DNA of 40,105 bases from Candidatus Faecaligallichristensenella faecipullorum (GTDB lineage: Bacteria; Bacillota; Clostridia; Christensenellales; Aristaeellaceae). Location of the stretch: positions 1-40,105 of the forward strand of contig DVJW01000218.1 of NCBI GenBank assembly GCA_018716505.1, in the 5' to 3' direction. Shown one piece after another: positions 23,123 through 31,403 of this stretch; position 1 is the stretch's first letter; each line of letters starts with the position of its first letter. A program made the translations under genes and the position numbers. The notes under the pieces are model-generated. The model was not told the origin of the DNA, did no database searches, and worked only from the letters and a program-made list of their open reading frames with translations.

Positions 23123-24538
23123 CTATTTCTCCACCCGTTGGTAGATCCGGCTTCCGCATTTCACCGCCCAGGCCGGCCCTCCCTGGCGCAGATAAAACTC
23201 CATGGATATCTTGAGCTCGTCCGGAGCGGCCGGATCCACGGCCATAAAGTGCAAGTTCCCCGCATAGATGAGCGCATACTCGCTCTTATCCTTTTCCATG
23301 CACAATTTTCCGTCTTTTATATAGACCTTGGCCAAACTGGGCACCCCTTCATGGGCCAGAAAGCTTCCGGCGAGCATCTCCGGGGCGCTGAAGGGCCGCT
23401 CCGCCGGGCGCTGCCACCGGTGGGAAGTTGCCAGGGGCAGGTCCATGACCGCATTCATCATGGCCCATCCAAACCCGTTGGTCTCCACATCGCTCAAGTT
23501 GCACAGCGCGCTCAGGCCATAGCCCATATCCTTCAGCAGCGCGCCATAGCTGGAAACCCCGTGCAGCGCGCCTCCATGCTCGCAGATCACCTGGCCATGA
23601 AATTCGCGCTTGTACAGCCCGTAGCAATAGCCAGGCTTTTTGCGGGCCGCAAAGCCGCGTCCAATCATGAGTTCCACCGCGCGCGGGTCAATGACCTGCT
23701 CGCCCTCATGCCTGCCGCCATTGGCCAGGCAGCGGTAATACACCGCCATATCCCGGGCCGTGGATTTGACCTGAGCGCATCCCCTGAAGGGCGGCAGGAT
23801 GGACCAGGCGTCGTCGGCGTAGAGCTTGCCCTCCTCCCGCTCAAAGAGCGAGGTGATGTTCCCGCCGGAAAGGCGGATGGCCTCCTGGCCGTCCAGATCC
23901 AGGACGCTTCGTTTCATGCCCAATGGCTCAAAGACCCGTTCCTTTAAGAAGCGCTCCAGGGGCATGCCTGCGGCCTGATCCACCACATAACAGAGCAGCG
24001 CATAGCCCTCGTTGCTGTAGCTCATATATTCCCCGGGTTGGCCCAGTTGAGGATATTTGCCCAGGGAAATATAGTCCACAATCTGATCGATGGTCTCCAT
24101 CTTGTTGGGCGCGGTGCGGCGCATTTCTTTGATCCATTCGCTGTCCCGCTGGCTTGTGTTCATGGCGATGGACCATTCCAGGGGCTCCATGGGCGGAATG
24201 CCCGAGGTGTGGGTGGCCAAATGGTGCAGGGTCAAGGCCTCGTCCGGCACCCCGGGAATGTGCAGCCTGGGAAAATATCGGGCCACCGGGTCGTCAAAGC
24301 TCACATTGCCCTCCACGGCCAACATGCACAGGCAGAGGGTGGTCATGGACTTGCTCATGGAGGCCACCCCATACACGGTTTGGGCGTCCACCTTCCGCTT
24401 TTGCTCCCCATCCGCAAAGCCATAGCCCTTTTCAAAGACCACGCCCTCAGGCCCGGCCAGGCACACCGAAACGCCGGGCAGCTCCATTTTCTCATACAGT
24501 TCCCCCAGATATTGATCCAGTATCTCAAAATCCATCAT
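23123..24538 (-). CDS. Serine hydrolase, beta-lactamase class C / D-aminopeptidase-like fold
   Basis: 471-aa protein. The catalytic triad motifs of the penicillin-binding-protein-like fold are all present: SMSK with Ser60 and Lys63, YSN at 174-176 and HGG at 321-323 (the KTG equivalent). A C-terminal domain of about 100 residues follows (from about 370). There is no signal peptide, so it acts in the cytoplasm and is unlikely to be a true beta-lactamase; esterase, D-amino peptidase or lactonase activity is more likely. The start at 24538 has AAGGAG about 11 bases upstream; a second ATG follows at 24535. It is first in the operon with the lactonase and acyltransferase. Confidence 0.9.
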   Translation of the reverse strand: MMDFEILDQYLGELYEKMELPGVSVCLAGPEGVVFEKGYGFADGEQKRKVDAQTVYGVASMSKSMTTLCLCMLAVEGNVSFDDPVARYFPRLHIPGVPDEALTLHHLATHTSGIPPMEPLEWSIAMNTSQRDSEWIKEMRRTAPNKMETIDQIVDYISLGKYPQLGQPGEYMSYSNEGYALLCYVVDQAAGMPLERFLKERVFEPLGMKRSVLDLDGQEAIRLSGGNITSLFEREEGKLYADDAWSILPPFRGCAQVKSTARDMAVYYRCLANGGRHEGEQVIDPRAVELMIGRGFAARKKPGYCYGLYKREFHGQVICEHGGALHGVSSYGALLKDMGYGLSALCNLSDVETNGFGWAMMNAVMDLPLATSHRWQRPAERPFSAPEMLAGSFLAHEGVPSLAKVYIKDGKLCMEKDKSEYALIYAGNLHFMAVDPAAPDELKISMEFYLRQGGPAWAVKCGSRIYQRVEK

Positions 24539-24565
24539 TGGAATCTCCGCTCCTTATGCCCACGC

Positions 24566-24613
24566 AAAAGGGCGCGGGCCGTGTCTTTTGATATCATAAC
24601 ACAACCCGCGCCC
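24566..24613 (-). terminator. Terminator of the MATE exporter gene
   Basis: Minus-strand stem of 15 bases with two mismatches, GGGCGCGGGTTGTGT/ACACGGCCCGCGCCC (24613-24599 with 24584-24570), followed by TTTTGCG. TATGAT sits at the end of the left arm, so a -10 for the next gene could lie within the hairpin. Confidence 0.8.
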
Positions 24614-24674
24614 GGAATGAAGCGCTTTTTTATATTTTCATGCGATGCCGGAATACGGCCTTGGAAAACCCGCT

Positions 24675-26054
24675 TCAGGCGCTTTCCCCTGGCGCCATAT
24701 CCTCCGCGTCCTCCTGGGGAAAGCGGGCGGTCTTTCGGTAATAGGCTATAGCCAACACCACGGCCGCTCCAGCCCAGGCCAATACCTCGGCCACATATAC
24801 CCCATATTCTCCAAGAAAACTGGGCAAAATCAACACCGCACCCACGCGCATGGCCAATTCAGCAATGCCCGACACCATGGGCAGCACCGTATCGCCCATG
24901 CCCTGAAGCGCCGAACGGTAAAGCCACAGCCAATACAGTATGGGCAGGCAACAGGACATGACCGACAAATAGGCATAGGCCACATCCAAAACTTCCGTTA
25001 CCTGTTGGGCCTCGCCCGAAATGAACAGGGACAGTATTCCTCTTCCAAAGATCAGCATGACGGCCCCAATCACGGCCGAGGTGACTGTGGCCAGCACAAA
25101 GGATATGCGCACACCCTTGCGAATCCGTCCATACCGGTTTGCCCCCAGATTTTGGCCCGAAAAGGTGGACACCGCGGCGCCGTATGAAGAGGCCGCCAAT
25201 TCCAACATGCCGTACATCTTGTTGGTGGCGGTATATCCGGCCACAAAGTTGACGCCAAAACCGTTGATCACCCGCTGCACCGCCATGCCGCCGCCCGCGA
25301 TTACGGTGTTTTGAAAGGCCACCGGCAGGCCCAGCCGCACCAATTCCTGAATCATTTCTCGATTCCAGGCAAAATCGCTCCGCGCCAGCCGCAAGAGGGC
25401 GATTTTTCTCAGGGCGTTTAAGCAAAACAAAAAGGAGAACGCCTGGGCAATAACCGTGGCCGCCGCGGCGCCCACCACGCCCCAGCCAAATCCGGCCACA
25501 AACAAGATATCCAATACAATATTGATGGCCGCGGCGATGAGCATGGCGAACAGCGGCGTGCGGCTGTCGCCCAGGGCGCGCAAAATGCAAGAGGCAATAT
25601 TGTACGCGGCCACCACCGTGATGCCTGAAAAAATGACCGTTATGTACCCCACCGCGTCGCCGCGCACGTCCTCAGGGGTGTTTAAAAGATCCAACACGGG
25701 CGAAAGCAGCGCAAGGCTGGCCACGGTAAGCACCACCGCGATAACGGCGGTCAAAAGCACCGAAAGGGCCACGCTGCGCCTCAACCCGGCCTCGTCCTTG
25801 GCTCCATAGCGATGGGAAATCAAGATCGAAAAGCCCTGGGTAAAGCCGGTGAGTATGCCCAACACCATCCAGTTGAGCCAATCGGTGGCGCCCACCGCGG
25901 CCAGCGCCTGCACGCCCACCACTTTGCCCACCACCGCCGCGTCCACCATGGTATATAGCTGCTGACAGATATTGCCCAGCATCAGCGGCAGCGCGAACAT
26001 CAGAATCAGCCGGCCCGGCCGGCCCTTGGTCATGTCCTTAATCCTTGCCTCCAT
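24675..26054 (-). CDS. MATE-family multidrug exporter
   Basis: 459-aa membrane protein, about 12 TM segments in two homologous halves, exporting drugs or metabolites in exchange for Na+ or H+. Typical NorM/DinF-class segments are visible: FALPLMLGNICQQLYTMVDA (about 20-39), then GGVAVQRVINGFG-like and YTATNKMYG segments in the second half (VAGYTATNKMYGML). The start is the ATG at 26054, six bases after GAGGGG; the upstream ATG at 26060 overlaps that site. It is monocistronic between its own extended -10 promoter and a strong terminator. Confidence 0.93.
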   Translation of the reverse strand: MEARIKDMTKGRPGRLILMFALPLMLGNICQQLYTMVDAAVVGKVVGVQALAAVGATDWLNWMVLGILTGFTQGFSILISHRYGAKDEAGLRRSVALSVLLTAVIAVVLTVASLALLSPVLDLLNTPEDVRGDAVGYITVIFSGITVVAAYNIASCILRALGDSRTPLFAMLIAAAINIVLDILFVAGFGWGVVGAAAATVIAQAFSFLFCLNALRKIALLRLARSDFAWNREMIQELVRLGLPVAFQNTVIAGGGMAVQRVINGFGVNFVAGYTATNKMYGMLELAASSYGAAVSTFSGQNLGANRYGRIRKGVRISFVLATVTSAVIGAVMLIFGRGILSLFISGEAQQVTEVLDVAYAYLSVMSCCLPILYWLWLYRSALQGMGDTVLPMVSGIAELAMRVGAVLILPSFLGEYGVYVAEVLAWAGAAVVLAIAYYRKTARFPQEDAEDMAPGESA

Positions 26055-26087
26055 GCGCATCCCCTCTTCAAATATCGTATGAAATTT

Positions 26088-26096
26088 AGTATAGCA
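26088..26096 (-). promoter_or_regulatory. Extended -10 promoter of the MATE gene
   Basis: Minus strand TGCTATACT (26096-26088), an extended -10 with TGn. No good -35 is present at the expected distance. It lies 34 bases before the ATG. Confidence 0.55.
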
Positions 26097-26130
26097 CATC
26101 TTTTTCAAATGTGCGAGCGGTTTGCGCACA

Positions 26131-26170
26131 AAATCCCGGGCCCGGACGCATTCGTCCAAACCCGGGATTT
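26131..26170 (-). terminator. Terminator of the small membrane protein gene
   Basis: Stem AAATCCCGGG/CCCGGGATTT (26170-26161 with 26140-26131) enclosing a second short pairing, ending in TTTTGTG on the minus strand, 24 bp past the stop. Confidence 0.75.
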
Positions 26171-26194
26171 CCCCTATTTAATTTCTATAAAAAG

Positions 26195-26392
26195 CTACTC
26201 CTCGTCGGAAACCTTGTAGTCCACCTCAATCGCCTGCTGTTCCTCGGGCGTGCGCTGGCGAATGTGCGGATCCTGGGGCCTGCTCTGTTGCTGTCCACGG
26301 CCCATAAGCCGGGACAACCCTTTAAATAAAAGATAGATCAAACCCACCGGAACGATCAGTTGCATAATCACATATAACATCATATACAGCAT
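26195..26392 (-). CDS. Small single-span membrane protein
   Basis: 65-aa protein: a hydrophobic segment from residue 1 to about 24 (MLYVIMQLIVPVGLIYLLF), then a basic junction (KGLSRLMGRG) and a hydrophilic, Gln/Glu-rich cytoplasmic tail ending in VSDEE. This fits a type with the N-terminus out and the tail in. No family is recognised. The start is the ATG at 26392, nine bases after GGGGGA. An ATG at 26413 and a GTG at 26425 extend the frame but lack a ribosome-binding site. It is monocistronic between terminators. Confidence 0.65.
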   Translation of the reverse strand: MLYMMLYVIMQLIVPVGLIYLLFKGLSRLMGRGQQQSRPQDPHIRQRTPEEQQAIEVDYKVSDEE

Positions 26393-26593
26393 GTTATGTT
26401 TCCCCCAATTCATTAGCGTTTCCACGCCGTCTATCCATCTCTCGAAAATCCGACCTTTCCACTATCCAACTGGCTTCTATGGATTTCATTATACCATAAA
26501 TCCCGCGGCAATGGGGGCTTTGCCTGAAAATGTCATGATTTTGCCGCTATTCGGTTCAAAAGGACGTCATCCCTGAACATCGCCATGCAAATA

Positions 26594-26619
26594 TGCGCCC
26601 GGCTTTTTCTCCGGGCGCA
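26594..26619 (-). terminator. Terminator of the fucosidase gene
   Basis: Stem TGCGCCCGG/CCGGGCGCA (26619-26611 with 26602-26594) with an 8-base A-rich loop, followed by TATTTGC. The T-run is short. It lies 10 bp past the stop. Confidence 0.7.
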
Positions 26620-26628
26620 CAGGATGCT

Positions 26629-27870
26629 TTACCGGATGGGCTCAAAGATGGGCTCATCCTCTTCCATTTCCACGCAGATCACGGTGTCAATTTGCTTCAT
26701 GCGCTTTTCCGGCCAGGCGATGCGCCAACTGGAATCCCCCTCGCAGGTGGTGCGCGTCACCACCTGAAGCGGGGTATGATCGGCCAGAATATAAGCGCGC
26801 TTGGGGGTGTTGGCGATGTTCAGGATATAGACATCCTCAATATCGTCGAACACATGGATATAAATCTTGCCCTTGCGGCAGGTGAAATAGCCCCAATCGA
26901 TGTCATAGGGATAGAAGGGCACCGGATGCGCGCCATAAATGCTCTCACCGTTCAGGCGCATGAATTCGCCGATCTGGCCGAGCACCTTTACGCTCTCCTC
27001 GGGCACGTTGCCCTCGCCGTCCGGCCCGATATTGAGCAGGTAATTGCCGCCCCGGCTCACGATCTTCACCAGATTGCGCAAAAGCTTGTCCGCGCTCTTC
27101 CATCTTAAATCCGTTTTTTTGTATCCCCAGGTGTTGTTGATGGTGGCCGGCACCTCCCAATCGCCCTCATAGGGCAAAAGCGGGATGAAATTGTCGCCCG
27201 TGGACATGTAATCCCCCAAATCGTTGCCAATCCGGCCGCTCACAATGCAGTTGGGCTGAATGGAATGCACCAGCTCCTTGAGCTCCTTGGATTGCTCATA
27301 GGTGATGCCCATGGGGGTATCGAACCAGATCAACCCAATATCGCCGTACTGCGTCAACAGCTCGCGCAGCTGGGGAATACATTTTTCGTCCAGATACTTT
27401 CTAAAGTCCTTGCCCTCGTTGTCCGTGCCCTCCTCGAAGCCGTTGGGATCGTGCCAATCCTGGGCCTGGGAATAGTAAAAGCAGAGCTTTATGCCCTCTT
27501 TTTCGCATTCTTCGGCCAGCTCCTTGATGGGGTCGCGCCCAAAGGGGGTGGCGTCCACGATGTTGTAGCGGCTGCATTGGGATTTATACATGGCAAAGCC
27601 GTCGTGATGCTTGGAGGTGATGACGATGTATTTCATGCCCGTGTCCTTGGCCAGCTTTACAATGCGCTGGGCGCTGAAGGCCGTGGGATTAAAGCGGGCG
27701 GCCAGCTTTTCGTATTCCTCCACCGGGATGCTCAAGTCGTGCATGATCCATTCGGCGATGTTGCTGGTCTTTTTGCCGTTGTATTCCCCGGCCAACAGCG
27801 CGTATAGCCCCCAATGGATAAACATGCCAAACTTGGCCTCTTTCCACCATTGCTGCTTGCAATCCTTCAT
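26629..27870 (-). CDS. GH29 alpha-L-fucosidase, intracellular
   Basis: 413-aa retaining exo-alpha-L-fucosidase. GH29 landmarks: KFGMFIHWGLYA (residues 13-24), ITSKHHDGFAMY (84-95) and GLIWFDTP with the nucleophile Asp184. The family's C-terminal half also matches (INNTWGYKKTD, SRGGNYLLNIGPDGEG). There is no signal peptide, so it would act on imported fuco-oligosaccharides. GGAAGGACGG precedes the ATG. It has its own promoter, whose -35 lies inside the last codons of the preceding gene, and its own terminator. No transporter or fucose-catabolism gene is adjacent in this window. Confidence 0.94.
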   Translation of the reverse strand: MKDCKQQWWKEAKFGMFIHWGLYALLAGEYNGKKTSNIAEWIMHDLSIPVEEYEKLAARFNPTAFSAQRIVKLAKDTGMKYIVITSKHHDGFAMYKSQCSRYNIVDATPFGRDPIKELAEECEKEGIKLCFYYSQAQDWHDPNGFEEGTDNEGKDFRKYLDEKCIPQLRELLTQYGDIGLIWFDTPMGITYEQSKELKELVHSIQPNCIVSGRIGNDLGDYMSTGDNFIPLLPYEGDWEVPATINNTWGYKKTDLRWKSADKLLRNLVKIVSRGGNYLLNIGPDGEGNVPEESVKVLGQIGEFMRLNGESIYGAHPVPFYPYDIDWGYFTCRKGKIYIHVFDDIEDVYILNIANTPKRAYILADHTPLQVVTRTTCEGDSSWRIAWPEKRMKQIDTVICVEMEEDEPIFEPIR

Positions 27871-27915
27871 GGAGATTCCGTCCTTCCTGCGTTAAAAATG
27901 CCCCGTTTTCTTCCA

Positions 27916-27944
27916 ATTATATCACTGGCCGGCCCTTAAGGCAA
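27916..27944 (-). promoter_or_regulatory. Fucosidase promoter overlapping the preceding stop codon
   Basis: Minus strand TTGCCT (27944-27939), 17 bases, TATAAT (27921-27916). The TTGCCT is the Leu-Pro pair that ends the upstream ORF, so the two genes overlap in regulatory space. Confidence 0.8.
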
Positions 27945-29489
27945 TTCCTCCGTATCGATAACCTCGGGCATAAAAAGGCTCAGCGCGTCGTTCTGGGCCA
28001 TTTTGCCCGCCACTTCTTCCGACCACTTGGAAAACGCCTCGTCCCATTCCTCCTGCTTGTCCTCCGCGTTCTCCAAAGTGATGGCCTCCAGGCTCGACCA
28101 ATCCGGCTGCTGAATGTCCTCAAAGCCGATTTCCTCAAGGCGCCCCTCCATGCTAAAGCCCGATTTCACGCCTCCGGAGACAAATTCCATATCCACAGCG
28201 GCCGTCTTTTGCTGCAAATTCAGCTCCACCTGGTACTGATTGCGCATCTGAAGTATGGAATAGATGATGTCGCGGTATTGCTCGGTTTCGGTCTGGCTGA
28301 ATAGATCAAGACCGGTGAGCTCCGAGCGCTCCTCGGCGATCTGCTCGTCCACTTCTTCGGGAAACTGGGGGATGAGCTCATGGTAAGCCTCCAATTGGCC
28401 CAGTCCATCCTTGACCTGGTAATTTATGCCCACCTCTGCGGTCACCATAACCTTTTCAGCCCAATCCAGGTCCGGGAAAGCCTGCTCCATCCCGGCCTCA
28501 ATGGGGGTGGAAACCAGGTGGCACTCGGCTCCGTCCAACCCCTCTCCAGGCCTGAGGGGCAGCTTCAGGGTCATGACGGATCCGTCCTCCTGCCGGACTT
28601 CCTGGCGGATCCAATCTCCCGCAATTTGCATCCGCTCATCGTAGGCATAGTCCTCGTGCTCCTCTTCATAGCCCGGCCTGACCTGCGCCTCAACGTGATA
28701 CTGGCTCAGCACACTGCCATCCTCAGCCAGATAGACGTCCCCTGTCATGGCGGCTTCAAACCGCTCATTCATATCCGCCTGATCAGTGTATGGGGCGCCC
28801 ATCATCATCATCAGCGCGTTCTGGGCCAGGTTCAGGTAATCGTTCATCTCGGGATGCTGGCCGTCATACTCCTCTTGGCCCTTCCGTGTCTCCTCCGGAC
28901 TCATGTCCAATTTGTAATGACGGGCCTGTTTCTCCTGCCCATCAATCTCCACTGTGGTCTCGCTCTGAAAGGTGGCGCCCAAATTATGCTCCGCCCCATA
29001 CTCCACGCTCCCGCGGTAAATTTGGGCCAGATCCGCCTGGCCAATGGCCGCTATGCGCTGGTCTATCTCCAACGCTTCCTGGAAGTTTAACTCCTCCCGC
29101 ACGCCTTCTTCCTCCGGCGTCCATTCCATACCGTTTAATTGGTAAAACAGCTCATTGAGTTCCGCGTCGTTCTGACCGTCAAAATAAAAATCAAGGCCGT
29201 CCAGCCAAACCCGGCTGTGCGATTCTCCATAGTCCAGGAAAATTCTGAACAAATCTTCCTCTCCACTCTTCAGCGCGCCCCAGCCGCTCCCTTGTTTGCT
29301 GTTTTCCCCAATCTGAATCTCGACCGCCAAATCCCTCAATGTATAGCGCATGCTCTCGCCCATGCGCAGTTCCATGTTGTCGACGATAATGCTATAGCCT
29401 TCCCCTTCCTCTTGTCCCCAGGCCGTCCCCGCCGTCATCAAAAACGCCAAACACAGCAGCACGCAGACCATCTTGCGCAATTTTTTCAT
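27936..29489 (-). CDS. Secreted hypothetical protein A (possible paralog of the next gene)
   Basis: 517-aa protein with a clear signal peptide (KKLRK, then a hydrophobic core to about residue 21, probable cleavage after TAWG) and an acidic mature part, very rich in Glu, Gln and Trp-containing loops. It has no recognised enzymatic motif. Its order of strands near the N-terminus (IIVDNMELRMGESMRYTLRD) and its length resemble the secreted protein encoded upstream, and both end in acidic tails, so a tandem duplication is likely. It was started at the ATG at 29489 with GGGGAGGGG upstream. It sits 37 bp after the hairpin of a terminator and no promoter is visible in between. Confidence 0.7.
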   Translation of the reverse strand: MKKLRKMVCVLLCLAFLMTAGTAWGQEEGEGYSIIVDNMELRMGESMRYTLRDLAVEIQIGENSKQGSGWGALKSGEEDLFRIFLDYGESHSRVWLDGLDFYFDGQNDAELNELFYQLNGMEWTPEEEGVREELNFQEALEIDQRIAAIGQADLAQIYRGSVEYGAEHNLGATFQSETTVEIDGQEKQARHYKLDMSPEETRKGQEEYDGQHPEMNDYLNLAQNALMMMMGAPYTDQADMNERFEAAMTGDVYLAEDGSVLSQYHVEAQVRPGYEEEHEDYAYDERMQIAGDWIRQEVRQEDGSVMTLKLPLRPGEGLDGAECHLVSTPIEAGMEQAFPDLDWAEKVMVTAEVGINYQVKDGLGQLEAYHELIPQFPEEVDEQIAEERSELTGLDLFSQTETEQYRDIIYSILQMRNQYQVELNLQQKTAAVDMEFVSGGVKSGFSMEGRLEEIGFEDIQQPDWSSLEAITLENAEDKQEEWDEAFSKWSEEVAGKMAQNDALSLFMPEVIDTEELP

Positions 29490-29510
29490 CAAAATTCCCC
29501 TCCCCCTGAT

Positions 29511-29552
29511 AAAAAAGGGCGGGGTTATCGCGCCCTTGCGCAACAACCCCGC
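29511..29552 (-). terminator. Intrinsic terminator between the tandem secreted-protein genes
   Basis: Minus-strand stem GCGGGGTT/AACCCCGC (29552-29545 with 29526-29519), then CCTTTTTT. The U-run ends 22 bases before the downstream ATG. Transcripts from the upstream gene must pass it to express protein A. Confidence 0.85.
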
Positions 29553-29590
29553 TCAGTTTTCAAGCTTCGCTTGGCCTTTTGTAGGATCGA

Positions 29591-31198
29591 TTAATCGGCA
29601 GCAGCCGCCTCAACAGTGGGCTCGGCCGCAACCTCGGCGGTGGGCTCGGCCTCAGCCTCGGCAGTGGCCTCGGCCACAGGCTCAACCTGTGCCGTGGTGT
29701 CATCCATAGTGTCAGTGGTGATTCCCAAAGACGGTCCCAGCAAATCCCTCAGCGCCGGCACCTGCATCAGGCTGGTCACGCCGTTGGTCAGCACCGAGCT
29801 CAGCTCGGTCTGCAATTCGGCCGCCTGCTCTTCGGTCAGGGTCAGCGGATCCACGATCTCCATGCCGCTCACATCCAGCAGCGTGCCCTCGGGCATGGCC
29901 TGGGTGCTCATGGAAACGTCGCCGGAAATGCTGAACATCTGGCCCATGCTGCCGGCGCTCAGGCTGACCGTGCCCTGATGGGTGGTCACGCCGCTCGCTT
30001 CGGTTTCGGTGCCGTTGTAGCTCAGGCCCAGGCTCATGATTTCCTGGGTGTCCTGCATCATGCTCATGCCGAAGTTCAGGGCATAAGTTCCGTCCTGGCC
30101 CACGGTCTCGTCGCCGTTCACGGTCATCTGAACCGCCTCGCCGTCCGCGTCCACGTTCATACCCATCTCAAAGGTGTTGGCGGTGGAGGCATCGGTGGCG
30201 CTCTCGGTGTTCTTGAAGGTGATGTCCGCTTTGCCCTGCTCGCCCATATCCATGGTCATGGTGCCGTCCACGTTGTTGCCCGCCACATCCATCTTCATGT
30301 TATAGCTCACAGTTACGGGCTCCAAATCCTCGGTCTCGGCCTGAACATCCATGGCCTCGTTCACCTTGGCCGGATCGATGGTAATGGTGTAGTTCAGATC
30401 CATGCGGGCATGCTCCTCGTCCACCTGCCAGGCGGTACCGGTGATGGAAATATCCGAGTAGGCCGCGTCGATGATCTTCGTCATGGTCTCGTCGTTGATC
30501 TGCGCCTCTTCGCCCGTCAGCTTGTTGACCTCGGCGATCAGGTTCTTATAGCCCTCGTTGTTCATGACCACTTCCAGCGACTTGTCCATCAGGGCTTTGA
30601 AATCTTCGGCAGTCATGTTCACGTCATACTTCTTGGCGGTCACGGTTTCGCCGAACAGTTCAATTTCTTCCTCGCCGGCCTCGGTAAAACCTTTCATCGC
30701 GGAAAGGTCGCCCATGGCGGCGGCGGCTTCCTCTTCCAGGGCCTTCATATTATCCTCACTCAGATAAGAGGCGAAGGCGCCAAACAGTCCGCCCATCTGC
30801 TCCATGGCGGCGGCGTCCTGGGCGCTGGCGCCCATCAGGGCGCTCAGATCGGCCTCACTGATCTGGAAAGCCTTGTTCAACCCGTTGAGCACCGCGGTCA
30901 GGGTGCCGTTCTCCAGGCTGGCCACCCCGCTGACAACTTCCGCGTCGTTGGCCAAGAGTCTGGCGGCCACCAGCCCCCGGCCGCTGGCCATGTCGCCGCC
31001 CAGGGTCACTTCGCCCTTGAGGCCGCTGAAATCCATGGTGATGGGTGATCCTTCGCCAATGCCCACTATGATGTTTTCCAGGCTCAGCGTCACCTGCTCG
31101 CCTCCGGCGGCAGTTGTGCTCTCGGCCAAGCCGGCCATGGGCATGGCCAGCAGGGCCAGGACCACGACGGCAGTCAACAGCTTGCTTAAAGTTCTCAT
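29591..31198 (-). CDS. Secreted hypothetical protein B with Ala/Glu-rich C-terminal tail
   Basis: 535-aa protein with a signal peptide (RTLSKLL, then a hydrophobic core of about 18 residues, probable cleavage after AGLA). The mature part is rich in beta-strand-like alternating segments with many Thr, Asp and Gly residues (for example DLSALMGASAQDAAAMEQMG, and runs ending in VSYNMKMDVAGNN). I recognise no catalytic motif. The C-terminus is a low-complexity tail of EPTAE-type units from about residue 510. There is no LPXTG anchor or Cys lipobox, so it is presumably released or held non-covalently. The start at 31198 has AAGGAGGAG upstream. It has a promoter in the 31290-31320 region, a strong terminator, and the related gene downstream. 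Confidence 0.72.
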   Translation of the reverse strand: MRTLSKLLTAVVVLALLAMPMAGLAESTTAAGGEQVTLSLENIIVGIGEGSPITMDFSGLKGEVTLGGDMASGRGLVAARLLANDAEVVSGVASLENGTLTAVLNGLNKAFQISEADLSALMGASAQDAAAMEQMGGLFGAFASYLSEDNMKALEEEAAAAMGDLSAMKGFTEAGEEEIELFGETVTAKKYDVNMTAEDFKALMDKSLEVVMNNEGYKNLIAEVNKLTGEEAQINDETMTKIIDAAYSDISITGTAWQVDEEHARMDLNYTITIDPAKVNEAMDVQAETEDLEPVTVSYNMKMDVAGNNVDGTMTMDMGEQGKADITFKNTESATDASTANTFEMGMNVDADGEAVQMTVNGDETVGQDGTYALNFGMSMMQDTQEIMSLGLSYNGTETEASGVTTHQGTVSLSAGSMGQMFSISGDVSMSTQAMPEGTLLDVSGMEIVDPLTLTEEQAAELQTELSSVLTNGVTSLMQVPALRDLLGPSLGITTDTMDDTTAQVEPVAEATAEAEAEPTAEVAAEPTVEAAAAD

Positions 31199-31291
31199 TC
31201 TCTTTCTCCTCCTTAAATTCTTCCCCTCAGGGGATATGATTAAAGCATTATGATGATTATATGATACATAACGCTCAATCATCACGGATAC

Positions 31292-31320
31292 AGTATATAC
31301 GATTTCCCTGCGGATTTGAA
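31292..31320 (-). promoter_or_regulatory. Promoter of secreted protein B
   Basis: Minus strand TTCAAA (31320-31315), 17 bases, TATACT (31297-31292). The leader before the ATG at 31198 is about 87 nt. Confidence 0.7.
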
Positions 31321-31403
31321 TAGCTTTGTGTAAAAAACCTGAATTTGGCGATTAAAACCCGCTTTTTTCCTGCTCAAAGCCTCAAAATCGCAACGGAAGG
31401 AAC

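Noticed and set aside
23123-24538. Antibiotic-resistance beta-lactamase
   Set aside because: The fold motifs fit, but there is no signal peptide and the gene is in a metabolic-looking operon; such proteins are usually esterases or peptidases.
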